Numbered from the stretch's first letter, positions 25,635-34,938 are shown. The stretch: 64,000 nucleotides of DNA from an uncultured Chitinophagaceae bacterium (GCA_903870685.1 CAIQDX010000004.1:1-64000); one strand, 5' to 3'. Notes: a model not told the origin generated them from the letters alone. Translations and numbers: made by a program.

Positions 25635-26453
25635 TTAACTGCGAAACAAATCAGTAATTTCTTTTGCATATTTTAATTTCAGAAGTTGATGACCGGCTTC
25701 GATTTCTTTTACTTCAACAAAATTTTCAAGACTTCTTTGAAATGTCAAACCATGTTTTGTTAAAATAACCCGATCAAATTTGCCAAACAATAACCCGATG
25801 GGGATTTTATTTTTCTGTATTATCATTTTTAATAAATGAAGATTGGGATGAAATCTTCTCATGGTAGTCCATCTTTTGTACAACATCCATCTTGAATTCT
25901 CATCATCTAAATAATAATGTACAAAATTGAAAATGCTTTTATTAAAAAGATTCAATTTATAAAATAGTTTCATTAAAGCAAACATCCATAAAGGATGCTT
26001 CATTGTGAAAGCAAAAATTTTATTGCCAATAAAAGTTTGTGTTGAAATTTTATGCCAAATATTATGATGAAAACCATCGGGAGCAACCAAAACCAATTGT
26101 TCGATTTTCTGTGGATTGGTTTGCAGCAAATGCAACGCTATTCTGCCGCCCATGCTGTAGCCGAGGATGCTTATTTTTTGAGTGGATGAAGCGATAAGAT
26201 CAATGATATTAATTAAATCAGTGTCTGTAAATAACAATTCATCTTTCCAATCTGTTAAACCATGAAATGGAAAATCAAGCGCTATTATATCAAAGTTTTT
26301 GCCCAAGATTGTTTCTAAAAAAGCAAACGACTCTGCATCTTCTCCATAGCCATGAAAACAAAATAAAAGCTTCTTACCCACGCCGTATCTGCGGTAGCTG
26401 ATGTTTGAGTTTTTGTATTTGACGAACTGGGCTTCCAAATCTTTTAAAATCAA
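25635..26453 (-). CDS. Alpha/beta-fold hydrolase
   Basis: 272 residues. The nucleophile elbow is ILGYSMGGRIALHLL (Ser). The acid is probably in GLLFGKFDRVI and the His in EAGHQLLK. The oxyanion-hole region is LLFCFHGYGEDAESF. No signal peptide is seen, so it acts in the cytoplasm. The substrate is unknown. It is divergent from marR with only ~80 bp between them, so the MarR operator could also touch its promoter. Confidence 0.85.
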   Translation of the reverse strand: MILKDLEAQFVKYKNSNISYRRYGVGKKLLFCFHGYGEDAESFAFLETILGKNFDIIALDFPFHGLTDWKDELLFTDTDLINIIDLIASSTQKISILGYSMGGRIALHLLQTNPQKIEQLVLVAPDGFHHNIWHKISTQTFIGNKIFAFTMKHPLWMFALMKLFYKLNLFNKSIFNFVHYYLDDENSRWMLYKRWTTMRRFHPNLHLLKMIIQKNKIPIGLLFGKFDRVILTKHGLTFQRSLENFVEVKEIEAGHQLLKLKYAKEITDLFRS

Positions 26454-26514
26454 TCTTACGAAAAATTAATGAACGAATACTTGGTAATTTGATAAAGATA
26501 CACCAATTTTGAAA

Positions 26515-26530
26515 TTAGTTGCATAACTAA
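26515..26530 (+). promoter_or_regulatory. Inverted-repeat operator at the marR start
   Basis: TTAGTT-GCAT-AACTAA is a perfect 6+4+6 inverted repeat ending 4 bp before the ATG at 26535. It resembles the TTAG...CTAA boxes of SlyA/MarR proteins. A possible promoter (TTG 481-483, CAATTTTG 504-511, in 26-kb numbering) places the transcription start inside it, as expected for autorepression. Confidence 0.6.
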
Positions 26531-26534
26531 CTAT

Positions 26535-26975
26535 ATGCCAAACAACCAATTTAAACGAGGAGAACTTTATAGTGTCATCAATGGAATGGCATCAACTGCT
26601 GTGGCGCGAAGATTGCAAAAAAATTTTCGTCAGGCCGGTTTAGAGATCACAATTGAACAATGGAGTATTTTATATCATTTATGGAAAGAAGATTGTTTGA
26701 GTCAGCAGGAATTATGTAACAGGACTTTCAGAGACAAGCCAAGTATTACAAGATTGATAGATAATCTGGAAAAACAAAAATTAGTTAAACGAACAGCATC
26801 AAAATCAGATAGAAGGATCAATTTAGTTTGTTTAACTGATGCTGCAAAAGATTTACAGCAGCGCACAATTGATCTTGCAAATCAAACTATGAATGAAGCA
26901 TTAACAGGTGTTTTAAAAGATGAGATTGAAACAGTAAAAAAAGTATTTCAACAAGTGTACGATAATCTTAAATAA
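26535..26975 (+). CDS. MarR-family transcriptional regulator
   Basis: 146 residues. The winged helix spans ~45-100: LSQQELCNRTFRDKPSITRLIDNLEKQKLVKRTASKSDRRINLVCLT, with the DxR wing typical of MarR. Flanking helices form the dimer. It is directly followed, 28 bp on, by an acyl-CoA dehydrogenase, so I infer control of fatty acid oxidation or a CoA-thioester signal. The ligand is not determinable from sequence. Confidence 0.92.
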   Translation: MPNNQFKRGELYSVINGMASTAVARRLQKNFRQAGLEITIEQWSILYHLWKEDCLSQQELCNRTFRDKPSITRLIDNLEKQKLVKRTASKSDRRINLVCLTDAAKDLQQRTIDLANQTMNEALTGVLKDEIETVKKVFQQVYDNLK

Positions 26976-27003
26976 AAATTTTTAACTAATAAATTTTCTT
27001 GTC

Positions 27004-28797
27004 ATGTCAGCAACAGCACAACAAACCAACGCACTGAAAGGTGGCGAATGGTTAATTAAAGAAAGCAATCCTTTCGAAACTTTTATTCCGGAAGATTTTG
27101 ATGAAGAACAAAAAATGGTGATGGATATGTGTCTGCAATTTTTAGACACCGAAGTTCTTCCTGTAGTTGATAGAGTTGATAAATTAGAACCAGGATTAAT
27201 GCCATCATTATTAAAAAAAGCCGGTGATCAAGGATTGCTTGGCAGTTCTATTCAAGAAGAGTATGGTGGATTGGGAAAAGATTTTGTAACAGCAAATATT
27301 GTTAGCGAAGGCTTAGGCGGCGGTCATTCTTTTTCTGTTGCAGTTTCGGCTCATACCGGTATTGGTACATTACCCATTTTGTATTTTGGTACAGAAGAAC
27401 AAAAACAAAAATATATTCCAAAGTTGGCCAGTGGCGAATGGAAAGGTGCTTATGGTTTAACAGAACCAAATAGCGGTAGCGATGCATTGGGTGCAAAATC
27501 AAGTGCAAAGTTGAGTGATGATGGAAAACATTATTTATTGAATGGACAAAAATGCTGGATCACGAATGGAGGCTTTGCAGATGTTTATACAGTGTTTGCA
27601 AAAATTGATGGCGATAAGTTTACTGCGTTTATAATCGAAAGAGGTTTTGAAGGATTTACACAAGGTCCCGAAGAACATAAAATGGGTATAAAAGGTTCTT
27701 CAACAGTTCAATTATATTTTCAGGATTGTAAAGTTCCTGTTGAAAATGTTTTAGGCGAAATTGGTAAAGGTCATATTATCGCATTCAATATTTTAAATAT
27801 TGGTCGTTTAAAATTATGTGCAGCAGTTTTAGGCGGAAGTAAACGTGCAACAACAACAACAGTTCAATACGCAGCAACCCGCGAACAATTTAAAATGCCT
27901 ATCGCAAAGTTTGGAGCTATCAAACATAAGTTGGCAGAAATGGCAATTAAAATTTGGGTATCTGAAACTGGATTATATCGCGCAGCAAAATGGATCGATG
28001 ATAAAGAAATTGCATTAGAAAAAGCAGGCGAATCAAAAGAAAAAGCATTGTTAGGTGCAGCTGAAGAATATGCAATTGAATGTGCTATCATGAAAGTATT
28101 TGGAAGTGAAGTGTTAGACTATGTGGTTGATGAAGGTGTACAAGTGCATGGTGGCAACGGTTTCAGCGATGAATATATAATTAGTAAAGCATACAGAGAT
28201 TCACGTATCAACAGAATTTACGAAGGAACAAATGAAATCAACCGCTTATTAACTGTTGATATGGTTTTAAAACGTGCCATGAAAGGAAAATTAGATTTAA
28301 TGACTCCTGCAATGGCTGTTCAAAAAGAATTAATGAGTATTCCGGATTTTAATAATGAAGATGAAGGTGCATTTGCAAAAGAAAAAAAATACATCACTAA
28401 TTTCAAGAAAGCCATTTTAATTGTTGCCGGAGCAGCTGTTCAAAAATTGATGATGCAATTAGATAAAGAACAGGAAATATTGATGAATATTGCTGATATG
28501 TCAATTGAAACTTATCATGCCGAAAGTGCTTTATTGCGTGTAATGAAGTTGGTGGAAAAACAAGGCGAGGCAGCTACTTCAGTGCAAATTGATATGATGC
28601 GCACTTATTTATATGATGCTGCCGATAAAATTAATAAAGCAGGTAAAGATGCGCTAAACAGTTTTGCAGATGGCGATGAATTGCGTATGATGCATATTGG
28701 ATTAAAACGTTTTACCAAAGTAGAACCATTTAACACAAAAGATGCCAGAAGAAGAGTGGCAGATAAAATGTTGGCAGAAAACAAATACTGTTTTTAA
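27004..28797 (+). CDS. Acyl-CoA dehydrogenase family protein
   Basis: 597 residues, longer than the ~380 of classical enzymes because of a C-terminal extension of ~180 residues. The FAD/substrate core has YGLTEPNSGSDA, CWITNGGFADVYTVFA and the C-terminal catalytic-region motif RIYEGTNEINR. It oxidises acyl-CoA to enoyl-CoA with electrons going to ETF. The long form resembles very-long-chain-type enzymes of Bacteroidota. It is in an operon with marR and ends at a good terminator. Confidence 0.93.
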   Translation: MSATAQQTNALKGGEWLIKESNPFETFIPEDFDEEQKMVMDMCLQFLDTEVLPVVDRVDKLEPGLMPSLLKKAGDQGLLGSSIQEEYGGLGKDFVTANIVSEGLGGGHSFSVAVSAHTGIGTLPILYFGTEEQKQKYIPKLASGEWKGAYGLTEPNSGSDALGAKSSAKLSDDGKHYLLNGQKCWITNGGFADVYTVFAKIDGDKFTAFIIERGFEGFTQGPEEHKMGIKGSSTVQLYFQDCKVPVENVLGEIGKGHIIAFNILNIGRLKLCAAVLGGSKRATTTTVQYAATREQFKMPIAKFGAIKHKLAEMAIKIWVSETGLYRAAKWIDDKEIALEKAGESKEKALLGAAEEYAIECAIMKVFGSEVLDYVVDEGVQVHGGNGFSDEYIISKAYRDSRINRIYEGTNEINRLLTVDMVLKRAMKGKLDLMTPAMAVQKELMSIPDFNNEDEGAFAKEKKYITNFKKAILIVAGAAVQKLMMQLDKEQEILMNIADMSIETYHAESALLRVMKLVEKQGEAATSVQIDMMRTYLYDAADKINKAGKDALNSFADGDELRMMHIGLKRFTKVEPFNTKDARRRVADKMLAENKYCF

Positions 28798-28814
28798 ACA
28801 ATAATAAAATAATT

Positions 28815-28855
28815 AAAGCTTTCAAAATGCAATTGCTTTTGAAGGCTTTTTTATT
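28815..28855 (+). terminator. Intrinsic terminator after the acyl-CoA dehydrogenase
   Basis: AAGCTTTCAAAA (28816-28827) pairs with TTTTGAAGGCTT (28837-28848) with one T-G pair, followed by TTTTTTATTT. Confidence 0.8.
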
Positions 28856-28872
28856 TGTATAAATTAACAGTG

Positions 28873-28906
28873 TACATTCGATAAAGAATGTAAATAATTA
28901 TTTTTG
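28873..28906 (+). promoter_or_regulatory. Promoter and inverted repeat of the LytTR gene
   Basis: TATTTTTG at 28899-28906 is an exact TAnnTTTG element. Where the -33 element should be lies a 7+6+7 inverted repeat, TACATTC-GATAAA-GAATGTA (28873-28892). This suggests a factor-dependent or autoregulated promoter. Confidence 0.5.
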
Positions 28907-28925
28907 AAAAAAGTGTTGCACATTT

Positions 28926-29276
28926 ATGCGAACTGTGAATCCAGAAAAAAATAAAAGAACATATCTGTTTATAAAATCAGAATATAAACTGATTCGAATT
29001 AATCTTTCTGATATATTGTTTTTATCGGGGTTGAGAGATTATACACAGATATTTTTAAAAGGGAAAACATCGCCTTTAACAACTTTACAAAACTTAAAAG
29101 AATTTGAAACAAAATTACCGGAAGATAATTTTATACGAGTTCATCGATCTTACATTATTGCAGTTGGCCAAGTTGATACAATAAGCAGAAATGAAATAAG
29201 TATCGGGCACCATACCATTCCAATTGGTAATGCTTATAAACAAGGACTGGACAGCATTATAGAAAAAAACTCTTAG
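28926..29276 (+). CDS. Stand-alone LytTR-type DNA-binding protein
   Basis: 116 residues, almost wholly one LytTR domain (LIRINLSDILFLSGLRDYTQIFLKG ... FIRVHRSYIIAVGQVDTISRNEISIG). Most LytTR regulators carry a receiver domain and pair with a histidine kinase; neither is present here. Its signal is therefore unknown. The stop codon lies inside a bidirectional terminator. Confidence 0.88.
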   Translation: MRTVNPEKNKRTYLFIKSEYKLIRINLSDILFLSGLRDYTQIFLKGKTSPLTTLQNLKEFETKLPEDNFIRVHRSYIIAVGQVDTISRNEISIGHHTIPIGNAYKQGLDSIIEKNS

Positions 29277-29299
29277 CATTTGCTAAGAGTTTTTTTTGA
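29264..29299. terminator. Bidirectional terminator between LytTR and DUF4907 genes
   Basis: CTCTTAGC-ATTT-GCTAAGAG extended by A/T tails on both sides (AAAAAA left, TTTTTTTT right). It overlaps the stop codon of the LytTR gene and serves both convergent genes. Confidence 0.85.
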
Positions 29300-29301
29300 A
29301 A

Positions 29302-29634
29302 TTACTTTGTTATTTTAAAACTATCCAACTCTTGTAAAGTAATGGAAGGAAGTTTCTTATTTTTTATTTTCTCGATAACAAGATTGCCAATTTTTTCTGC
29401 ATCTTCTTTTGTAGCAAATCCTTTTCTACCGGCAACTCCTGGTATGATATTCTGATGTATCAATGATGTATCATTTGCTGTTATATCATAGCCCCATCCA
29501 ATATCGGTTTTATATGTTTTTACTTTTAATTCAACTTTACTTTTATCAGCATGTTTATTATTGTAAATATTTGAAATAATAAATACAATAATTGCAAAAG
29601 CAAAAACAATATAGACCCAATTTTTTTTAATCAT
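29302..29634 (-). CDS. DUF4907-like small membrane-anchored protein
   Basis: About 110 residues. The N-terminal transmembrane helix (KKNWVYIVFAFAIIVFIIS) is followed by a soluble domain with DIGWGYDITANDTSLIHQNIIPGVAGRKGF. I assign DUF4907 from this pattern and from the kelch-protein neighbour, a pairing I recall in Bacteroidota. The ATG at 29634 overlaps the end of the kelch gene by 8 bp (an alternative ATG is at 29640), so they are probably coupled. The function is unknown. Confidence 0.65.
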   Translation of the reverse strand: MIKKNWVYIVFAFAIIVFIISNIYNNKHADKSKVELKVKTYKTDIGWGYDITANDTSLIHQNIIPGVAGRKGFATKEDAEKIGNLVIEKIKNKKLPSITLQELDSFKITK

Positions 29635-30688
29635 TTGCATTGTAAGTATCCGCAGGCATCCATTCGTCATAATCATCAAACGATAAAGTGCCACTTTTTC
29701 CTGTACCTATAAATCCTCTTTTTAAATTTATAAAACTCCAACCAACAGCACCTTGTCTTGCTGAACGCTCGTACGAAGTTTTTCTTGACCAAAGGTCTGT
29801 AGCAAAATCGTATTCCCAAGTTTTACTTGTAGCAGATCCATTTTGTCCGGTAGCAATGTATGCTTTCCATACACCAACATTTTGCATAACAAGAGCAACA
29901 GCATGGTCCCTAATAATATCAGTATAATCATCATCATAACTATCTGCACTGGTATTTGCAATATCTCTTAATTGGTGCCAGCCTGAAGTTGGATTATAAC
30001 TCCAAAAATCATGCAATTCAGTACCATTATTTGTTCCGGTAACAATATAAGCAGTAGTATCATTAAATGTAGTAAACGCAACTGAACCAGAACGTTTATT
30101 TCCCGGAATATTTGTTATCGCTGTCCAAGTATTTGCAACAGGATCTAATTTCCAAAAATCTTTTAACCAACTACCGTTGTAGCCTGTACCAACATATCCA
30201 TTACTGCCAATTGTAAAAGCAACAGCATCATATCTAGCACCAGTTCCTGGTCCTTGAATATCCGGCAAACTTGCTTTTTGTATCCAGCCGTTTGTAGCGG
30301 GATTATATTCCCAGGTATCCTGAAAATATTGCGGAGTTGTTTTTGGATTATAACCCGTAGCAAGGTATCCTTTTGTGCCTATAGAAAATCCAACACCAGA
30401 GTGTCTTGCAGTGCCAGGCAAATAAGCTTTTTGAGTCCAGTTATTTTTTACAGGATCAAATTGCCATAGATCAGAAAGACAAGAGTCATTACTAGAATTG
30501 TATCCGGCAGCAATATATCCAGTATCTCCAATAACGAAAGAAACCGCTCCATTTCTTGGCCAGCCGCCAATTTGAAAGCGTTGTACCCAGTTGCCGCTTG
30601 TTAATGGTGAAGTGGCAGATTGAGAGCAAGAAACCATAAATAAAACAATACTTGCAGAAAGAAAGAATAGATTTTTCAAGTGCTTCAT
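29627..30688 (-). CDS. Kelch-repeat lipoprotein
   Basis: 353 residues. A lipobox (LFMVSC) is followed by six or so kelch-like blades with recurring G-Y-I/V-A-x-G-Y and D-L/F-W-x-Y/F-x-P patterns (GYIAAGYNSSNDSCLSDLWQF, GYLATGYNPKTTPQYFQDTWEYNP). A beta-propeller on the outer or inner membrane surface is likely, for binding protein or glycan; no catalytic motif is visible. It is coupled to the DUF4907-like gene. Confidence 0.85.
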   Translation of the reverse strand: MKHLKNLFFLSASIVLFMVSCSQSATSPLTSGNWVQRFQIGGWPRNGAVSFVIGDTGYIAAGYNSSNDSCLSDLWQFDPVKNNWTQKAYLPGTARHSGVGFSIGTKGYLATGYNPKTTPQYFQDTWEYNPATNGWIQKASLPDIQGPGTGARYDAVAFTIGSNGYVGTGYNGSWLKDFWKLDPVANTWTAITNIPGNKRSGSVAFTTFNDTTAYIVTGTNNGTELHDFWSYNPTSGWHQLRDIANTSADSYDDDYTDIIRDHAVALVMQNVGVWKAYIATGQNGSATSKTWEYDFATDLWSRKTSYERSARQGAVGWSFINLKRGFIGTGKSGTLSFDDYDEWMPADTYNAND

Positions 30689-30998
30689 CTTAGAAATTTT
30701 GAATGAAATTATTTGGCGGGCTTAACGCTAAATCGTTAAAATGGATTTTCAGTAGCTTTTTAAAGATAAACTATGCGTTTTTGTCTGCCAATGTTTTTTG
30801 GCAAAATAAAATTTTATTCTTTGATATACCAAAGAAAATTGAATATATATTTGTTCTTTGTGTTTGCAGACAAAATGATATAACTGGTAGGTGTTAGTGT
30901 ATTACTTATCCATCGTAACACTTTTCTAACAGCCACCATTTCTATTATTGCGTGCTCTAAAACTGCGATTCATCATTTTAAATAGGGCTTTGTAACGA
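30689..30998. other. Gene-free divergent region, 310 bp
   Basis: It separates the kelch and DUF4270 genes and must hold both promoters. The only structure I see is TTCTTTG-ATATAC-CAAAGAA at 30817-30836, an inverted repeat of 7+6+7. A 64-codon frame here has no signal, domain or start context and is not called. Confidence 0.5.
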
Positions 30999-32366
30999 AT
31001 GACTAAAAATTTATTTCCGATATTGCTGTTATCTGCTACAGTATTTTTTTTCGCATCTTGTACAAAGCCGGATATCCAATTTGGGCAAGAATTAATTAAT
31101 ATAACCAACACACAAATTGTGATGGTTGATACTTTTGCTCCAAAAGTTTCAACGGTTTATATTGACTCTTTTATTACATCTGGTAAAGCTGTTGGTTTAA
31201 CTGGTGGCTATACTGATCCTTTATTTGGGAAAACTTCAGCTCAATGTTATTTGGAATTAGCTCCACCACCTTATGTTAAAGATAATAGCGGAACCGGTGT
31301 TTCTCCATACGATAATACCATCTTTGATTCTCTTTCATTAATTATTAAATTACAAAAGGGAAATTATTATGGTGATACCACAAAGACAATTCAAATTAAT
31401 GTTGATCGATTATCTCAATTAATTACGCCGCCTAATAATGGAACATCGTTATACAATGTTAATACAACACCAATAATTACTAATAATACTTTGGGCACAG
31501 GAACATTTATTATTTATCCTGCTCGTACCGATACTTTGGCGATTAGACTAAAAGATAATTTAGGTCTTGAATTATATAATAAACTGAAGAATTCGAATGA
31601 TATTGATGTTCAGAACGCAGTGAATTTTTTACAATATTTTAATGGCTTAAGAATAAGCAGTCCGGCATTAAGTAATTTGGTTATTGGCTTTAAGGATAGT
31701 GTTATCATGCGTTTGCATTATAGAAAATTTGGAATGTTTGTAACTAACGAACATGTTGATTTTACTGTAGGCAATTCATCTCATCAGTATAATAATATAA
31801 CAGTTGATAGAACAGGAACGCCATTAGCAGGAATTAATTCTGTTAACAGAGAAATTGCATCCGAAACAACTAATAATAAAAGTTATTTGCAAGCTGTTAC
31901 CGGATCAATGATAAAAATTACTTTTCCAAGTTTATTCGATATAAAACAATTGCCCAGTTTTGTTAAATTGATGAATGCAAGATTAATTATCAGACCAATT
32001 CAGAATTCATATAATTTTTACTCGTTACCTCCGCAATTAAGATTATCTGTAACAAGCACCGCAGCAAATATTATTGGTAATGATATCTCAGCACAAAGTG
32101 CAAATGGATCTGCAGCAGCACAATATGGAAACTTGACGATTGATTATTTGAATGGATTAAATACAAATTACAGTTATGATTTAACAGCATATTTCAAAGC
32201 GTTGTTAAATAGTAATGTTGCCTATTATTTAGGTAGCCATAATGGTATATTAGTTTCGCCTCCAAGTAATTCTTTTGAGACAAGTTTTAACAGAATGATC
32301 ATTGGAAATAATGGAAATATTTTAGGCAAAGTAGAATTACAAATTTATTACGCAGCCGTGCAATAA
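30999..32366 (+). CDS. DUF4270 lipoprotein
   Basis: 455 residues. Lipobox FFFASC. The N-terminal region DPLFGKTSAQCYLEL and the repeated long beta-rich segments are typical of DUF4270 proteins of Bacteroidota. The role is unknown; they are outer-surface or periplasmic lipoproteins. It is followed 13 bp later by a beta-barrel gene, so the two may act together at the outer membrane. Confidence 0.87.
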   Translation: MTKNLFPILLLSATVFFFASCTKPDIQFGQELINITNTQIVMVDTFAPKVSTVYIDSFITSGKAVGLTGGYTDPLFGKTSAQCYLELAPPPYVKDNSGTGVSPYDNTIFDSLSLIIKLQKGNYYGDTTKTIQINVDRLSQLITPPNNGTSLYNVNTTPIITNNTLGTGTFIIYPARTDTLAIRLKDNLGLELYNKLKNSNDIDVQNAVNFLQYFNGLRISSPALSNLVIGFKDSVIMRLHYRKFGMFVTNEHVDFTVGNSSHQYNNITVDRTGTPLAGINSVNREIASETTNNKSYLQAVTGSMIKITFPSLFDIKQLPSFVKLMNARLIIRPIQNSYNFYSLPPQLRLSVTSTAANIIGNDISAQSANGSAAAQYGNLTIDYLNGLNTNYSYDLTAYFKALLNSNVAYYLGSHNGILVSPPSNSFETSFNRMIIGNNGNILGKVELQIYYAAVQ

Positions 32367-32379
32367 CACATAGATCAAC

Positions 32380-33630
32380 ATGAAAAAAATTATTTTATTT
32401 ATATCGTTATTCTTTGCCGCAGTAATTTCTGTTCATGCTCAAAATAATACTTCACCATATTCTATTTTAGGAATTGGTGATATAGAATCAAGTTATTTCG
32501 ACAGGTCTTCGGGTATGGCTAACACCGGAATAAGTTTATCGTCCAATAGATTTTTATATCATTCTAATCCGGCTTCCTATTCTAATTTAGACGATCACTG
32601 GTTTCATGCTGAAATATCTATGAGATATAAAACCAGCAACTATACAGGAAATTTAATTTCACAAAGCAGTAATAATACTTCTTCTGATTTGCAACCCAAA
32701 AAAATTGCAATAGCAATTAAAGTAAAGAAACGTTGGACAGCAAGTTTAGGATTATTGCCTTATAGCAATTCAAATTATTCTTTTTACGCACCTAAAACTG
32801 TTTTAGGAACACCATATTCAACCAATGCGTATTATGAAGGTTCTGGTGGAATAAATCAAATTTATTTTGCTAACAGTCTGGCAATTAATAAAAATCTTTC
32901 TGTTGGTGTTCACACTGCATTTTTATTTGGTCACATGCAACAAAAAGAATCTCTTGCTTCAGGTCTAATAGATAGTTTGTTGGTGACTACTAAAAATATT
33001 TATTACAATAATCCATATTTTAAATTTGGATTACAGTACCATAAAAAATTATCGTCTACATTAAAATTAGGTTTTGGTGCTACAGGATCTTTTCAAACAA
33101 AAATCAGAAGCACTCAAAGTTTGTTGGTTCAAGAAGGTGTTTCTACGGTTTATTCAAACACTAATTATTTAAGCGAATATTTTAAATTACCATATTCGTA
33201 TGCTTCAGGCTTGTCTTTTATTCTTAAAGATAAATTTACGTTTGCAACAGATTATAGTCACCAGTCTTGGAGTAATTTAAATTATTCAGGTGTTGGTTAT
33301 ACATTAACAAACAGCGATCGTTACAGTGTAGGATTTGAGTTTTCTAAAAAAGTAAAATACAGAGATTTTATTTTTGAAAAATATTATTTACAATCAGGAT
33401 TATTTTATAACAACTCTTATGTGATATTGAATACCCAACAAATAAATGATGTAGGCGGATCGATTGGTGCAGGATTTAATTCTTTAAAAGGACTATCTAT
33501 AATGACGGCGTTAGAAGTTGGCCGTAGAGGAACAATTTCAAACGGATTAGTTAAAGAAAATTATGTTCAGTTTACAATCGGAATTAGCTACAGAGATTTT
33601 TGGTTCACTAAAATTAAACGATACGATTAG
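32380..33630 (+). CDS. Outer-membrane beta-barrel protein
   Basis: 416 residues. A signal peptide (KKIILFISLFFAAVISVHAQ) is followed by NNTSPYSILGIGDIESSYFDRSSGMANTGI, an opening seen in Bacteroidota outer-membrane proteins related to the FadL/PorV-type barrels. The remainder alternates polar and hydrophobic residues with many aromatic girdle residues and ends in a strand. There is no plug domain. The ligand is unknown. It is operonic with the DUF4270 gene. Confidence 0.78.
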   Translation: MKKIILFISLFFAAVISVHAQNNTSPYSILGIGDIESSYFDRSSGMANTGISLSSNRFLYHSNPASYSNLDDHWFHAEISMRYKTSNYTGNLISQSSNNTSSDLQPKKIAIAIKVKKRWTASLGLLPYSNSNYSFYAPKTVLGTPYSTNAYYEGSGGINQIYFANSLAINKNLSVGVHTAFLFGHMQQKESLASGLIDSLLVTTKNIYYNNPYFKFGLQYHKKLSSTLKLGFGATGSFQTKIRSTQSLLVQEGVSTVYSNTNYLSEYFKLPYSYASGLSFILKDKFTFATDYSHQSWSNLNYSGVGYTLTNSDRYSVGFEFSKKVKYRDFIFEKYYLQSGLFYNNSYVILNTQQINDVGGSIGAGFNSLKGLSIMTALEVGRRGTISNGLVKENYVQFTIGISYRDFWFTKIKRYD

Positions 33631-33650
33631 TCTTATAAAAAAGGATTGAA

Positions 33651-33687
33651 AAGAGGGAAGAAATTAATTTTTGCTTCCCTTTTTTTA
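33651..33687 (+). terminator. Intrinsic terminator after the beta-barrel gene
   Basis: AGGGAAG (33654-33660) pairs with CTTCCCT (33674-33680), then TTTTTT. It lies inside the longest frame of the next gene (which opens at 33646), so that gene must start later. Confidence 0.8.
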
Positions 33688-33726
33688 TGTGTGTATAATC
33701 AAAATGTTTTTTATTACTTTCATAGT

Positions 33727-34896
33727 ATGAAGAAGATAACTCTAATTGCTTGCACAATTATTTCGCTTCATTTAATGGCGCAAGATGTGCCCCAATATTG
33801 GTTAGGAAGATCAACAGGAAAGTTGCCGTCATTATCTTATGGATTAGGTGATGACAGATTAGGTGGCGCTAAAATGGGTTATGTTGATACTAACATTGTC
33901 TTTAAAATAATCGACAGCACCAAAGCAATGTATGTGCTGCAACTTTCAAAAAATCATACTGCTTTTATTGATAAAGTTTACATCAAAAGAGATTCAACAA
34001 TAAAAGAGAAACCGTTTTATTTAACTAATTCATGGAAGGCACAGGGAACTGATAGTTGTTATGATATTTTATCAATTAGTTTGGATGAAAAACTTCCGTA
34101 TAAAAGTTGGATGGAAGTAAATCCTTCTAAAATTGTTTTTGATATTTATGGTGTTCAAAGTAATACCAATTGGATCACTCAACTTTCATCGTTGAAAGAA
34201 ATAAAAAATGTTTATTATAATCAAGTTGAAGATGATATTTTAAGAGTTACCATTGATTTACAACACCAACAGCACTGGGGTTATAGCGTTGGTTACAATG
34301 AAAAAAAATTAGTAATAAAAATTAAACGCCAACCATCTTTATTAACGCTAAAAAATTTAAAGATTGCGATTGATGCCGGTCATGGTGGAACCAATTCCGG
34401 TACAGGCGGAAATAAAACAACTGCTTCTGAAAAATTACTCACTTTAAAATTTGCAAAAGAATTAGAAAAATTATTACGCAAACAAAAAGTGAATGTGGTG
34501 ATGACCAGAAAAGTTGATACAACTTTTGATATTAAAGATAGAGTGTTGTTCTTGCAACAAGAAAACCCGGATGTGTTGATCAGTTTGCATTTAAATTCTT
34601 CGAACAATGTTTTGGTAAAAGGCAGCAGCACTTATTATAAACATATTGGCTTCAGGCCTTTGTCACAAAGCATTTTAAAGCGAATGCAAAATATTAGAAT
34701 GGATGAATTTGGAAATGTTGGTAGTTTTAATTTTGGATTAAATGCACCAACCGATTTTATTAATTGTTTATTGGAAATTGGATTTTTAAGTAATGAAGAA
34801 GATGAAAAAAGAATTATTGATTCAAAGTTTCCCGCAATGGTTGCAAAACAAATTGTAAGTGGATTGAATGATTGGTTGAAGGATGTAAAAAGATAA
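33727..34896 (+). CDS. N-acetylmuramoyl-L-alanine amidase (AmiC type)
   Basis: 389 residues from the ATG at 33727, which begins a proper signal peptide (KKITLIACTIISLHLMAQ). The first in-frame ATG at 33646 precedes a terminator and is rejected. The N-terminal half is an AMIN-like domain. The catalytic Amidase_3 domain begins at KIAIDAGHGGTNSG (zinc His) and continues through VVMTRKVD, SLHLNSSNN (second His) and LLEIGFLSNEEDE (catalytic Glu). It cleaves peptides from murein during cell separation. Confidence 0.92.
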   Translation: MKKITLIACTIISLHLMAQDVPQYWLGRSTGKLPSLSYGLGDDRLGGAKMGYVDTNIVFKIIDSTKAMYVLQLSKNHTAFIDKVYIKRDSTIKEKPFYLTNSWKAQGTDSCYDILSISLDEKLPYKSWMEVNPSKIVFDIYGVQSNTNWITQLSSLKEIKNVYYNQVEDDILRVTIDLQHQQHWGYSVGYNEKKLVIKIKRQPSLLTLKNLKIAIDAGHGGTNSGTGGNKTTASEKLLTLKFAKELEKLLRKQKVNVVMTRKVDTTFDIKDRVLFLQQENPDVLISLHLNSSNNVLVKGSSTYYKHIGFRPLSQSILKRMQNIRMDEFGNVGSFNFGLNAPTDFINCLLEIGFLSNEEDEKRIIDSKFPAMVAKQIVSGLNDWLKDVKR

Positions 34897-34918
34897 ATTG
34901 TTGAAGATTGTTTTGTTG

Positions 34919-34938
34919 TTGAAGTGTGCGACGCAACT
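34919..34938 (+). repeat. Dispersed intergenic repeat, copy 2
   Basis: Identical over 20 bases to 15065-15084. It continues with ATTGAAATACGAAAGT, which also resembles the tail of the degenerate copy near 56425. It lies 22 bp after the amidase stop codon. Confidence 0.7.

Noticed and set aside
30703-30897. A 64-codon frame in the kelch/DUF4270 gap
   Set aside because: No signal peptide, domain or start context; the composition is that of AT-rich intergenic DNA, and it would run over the likely promoters.
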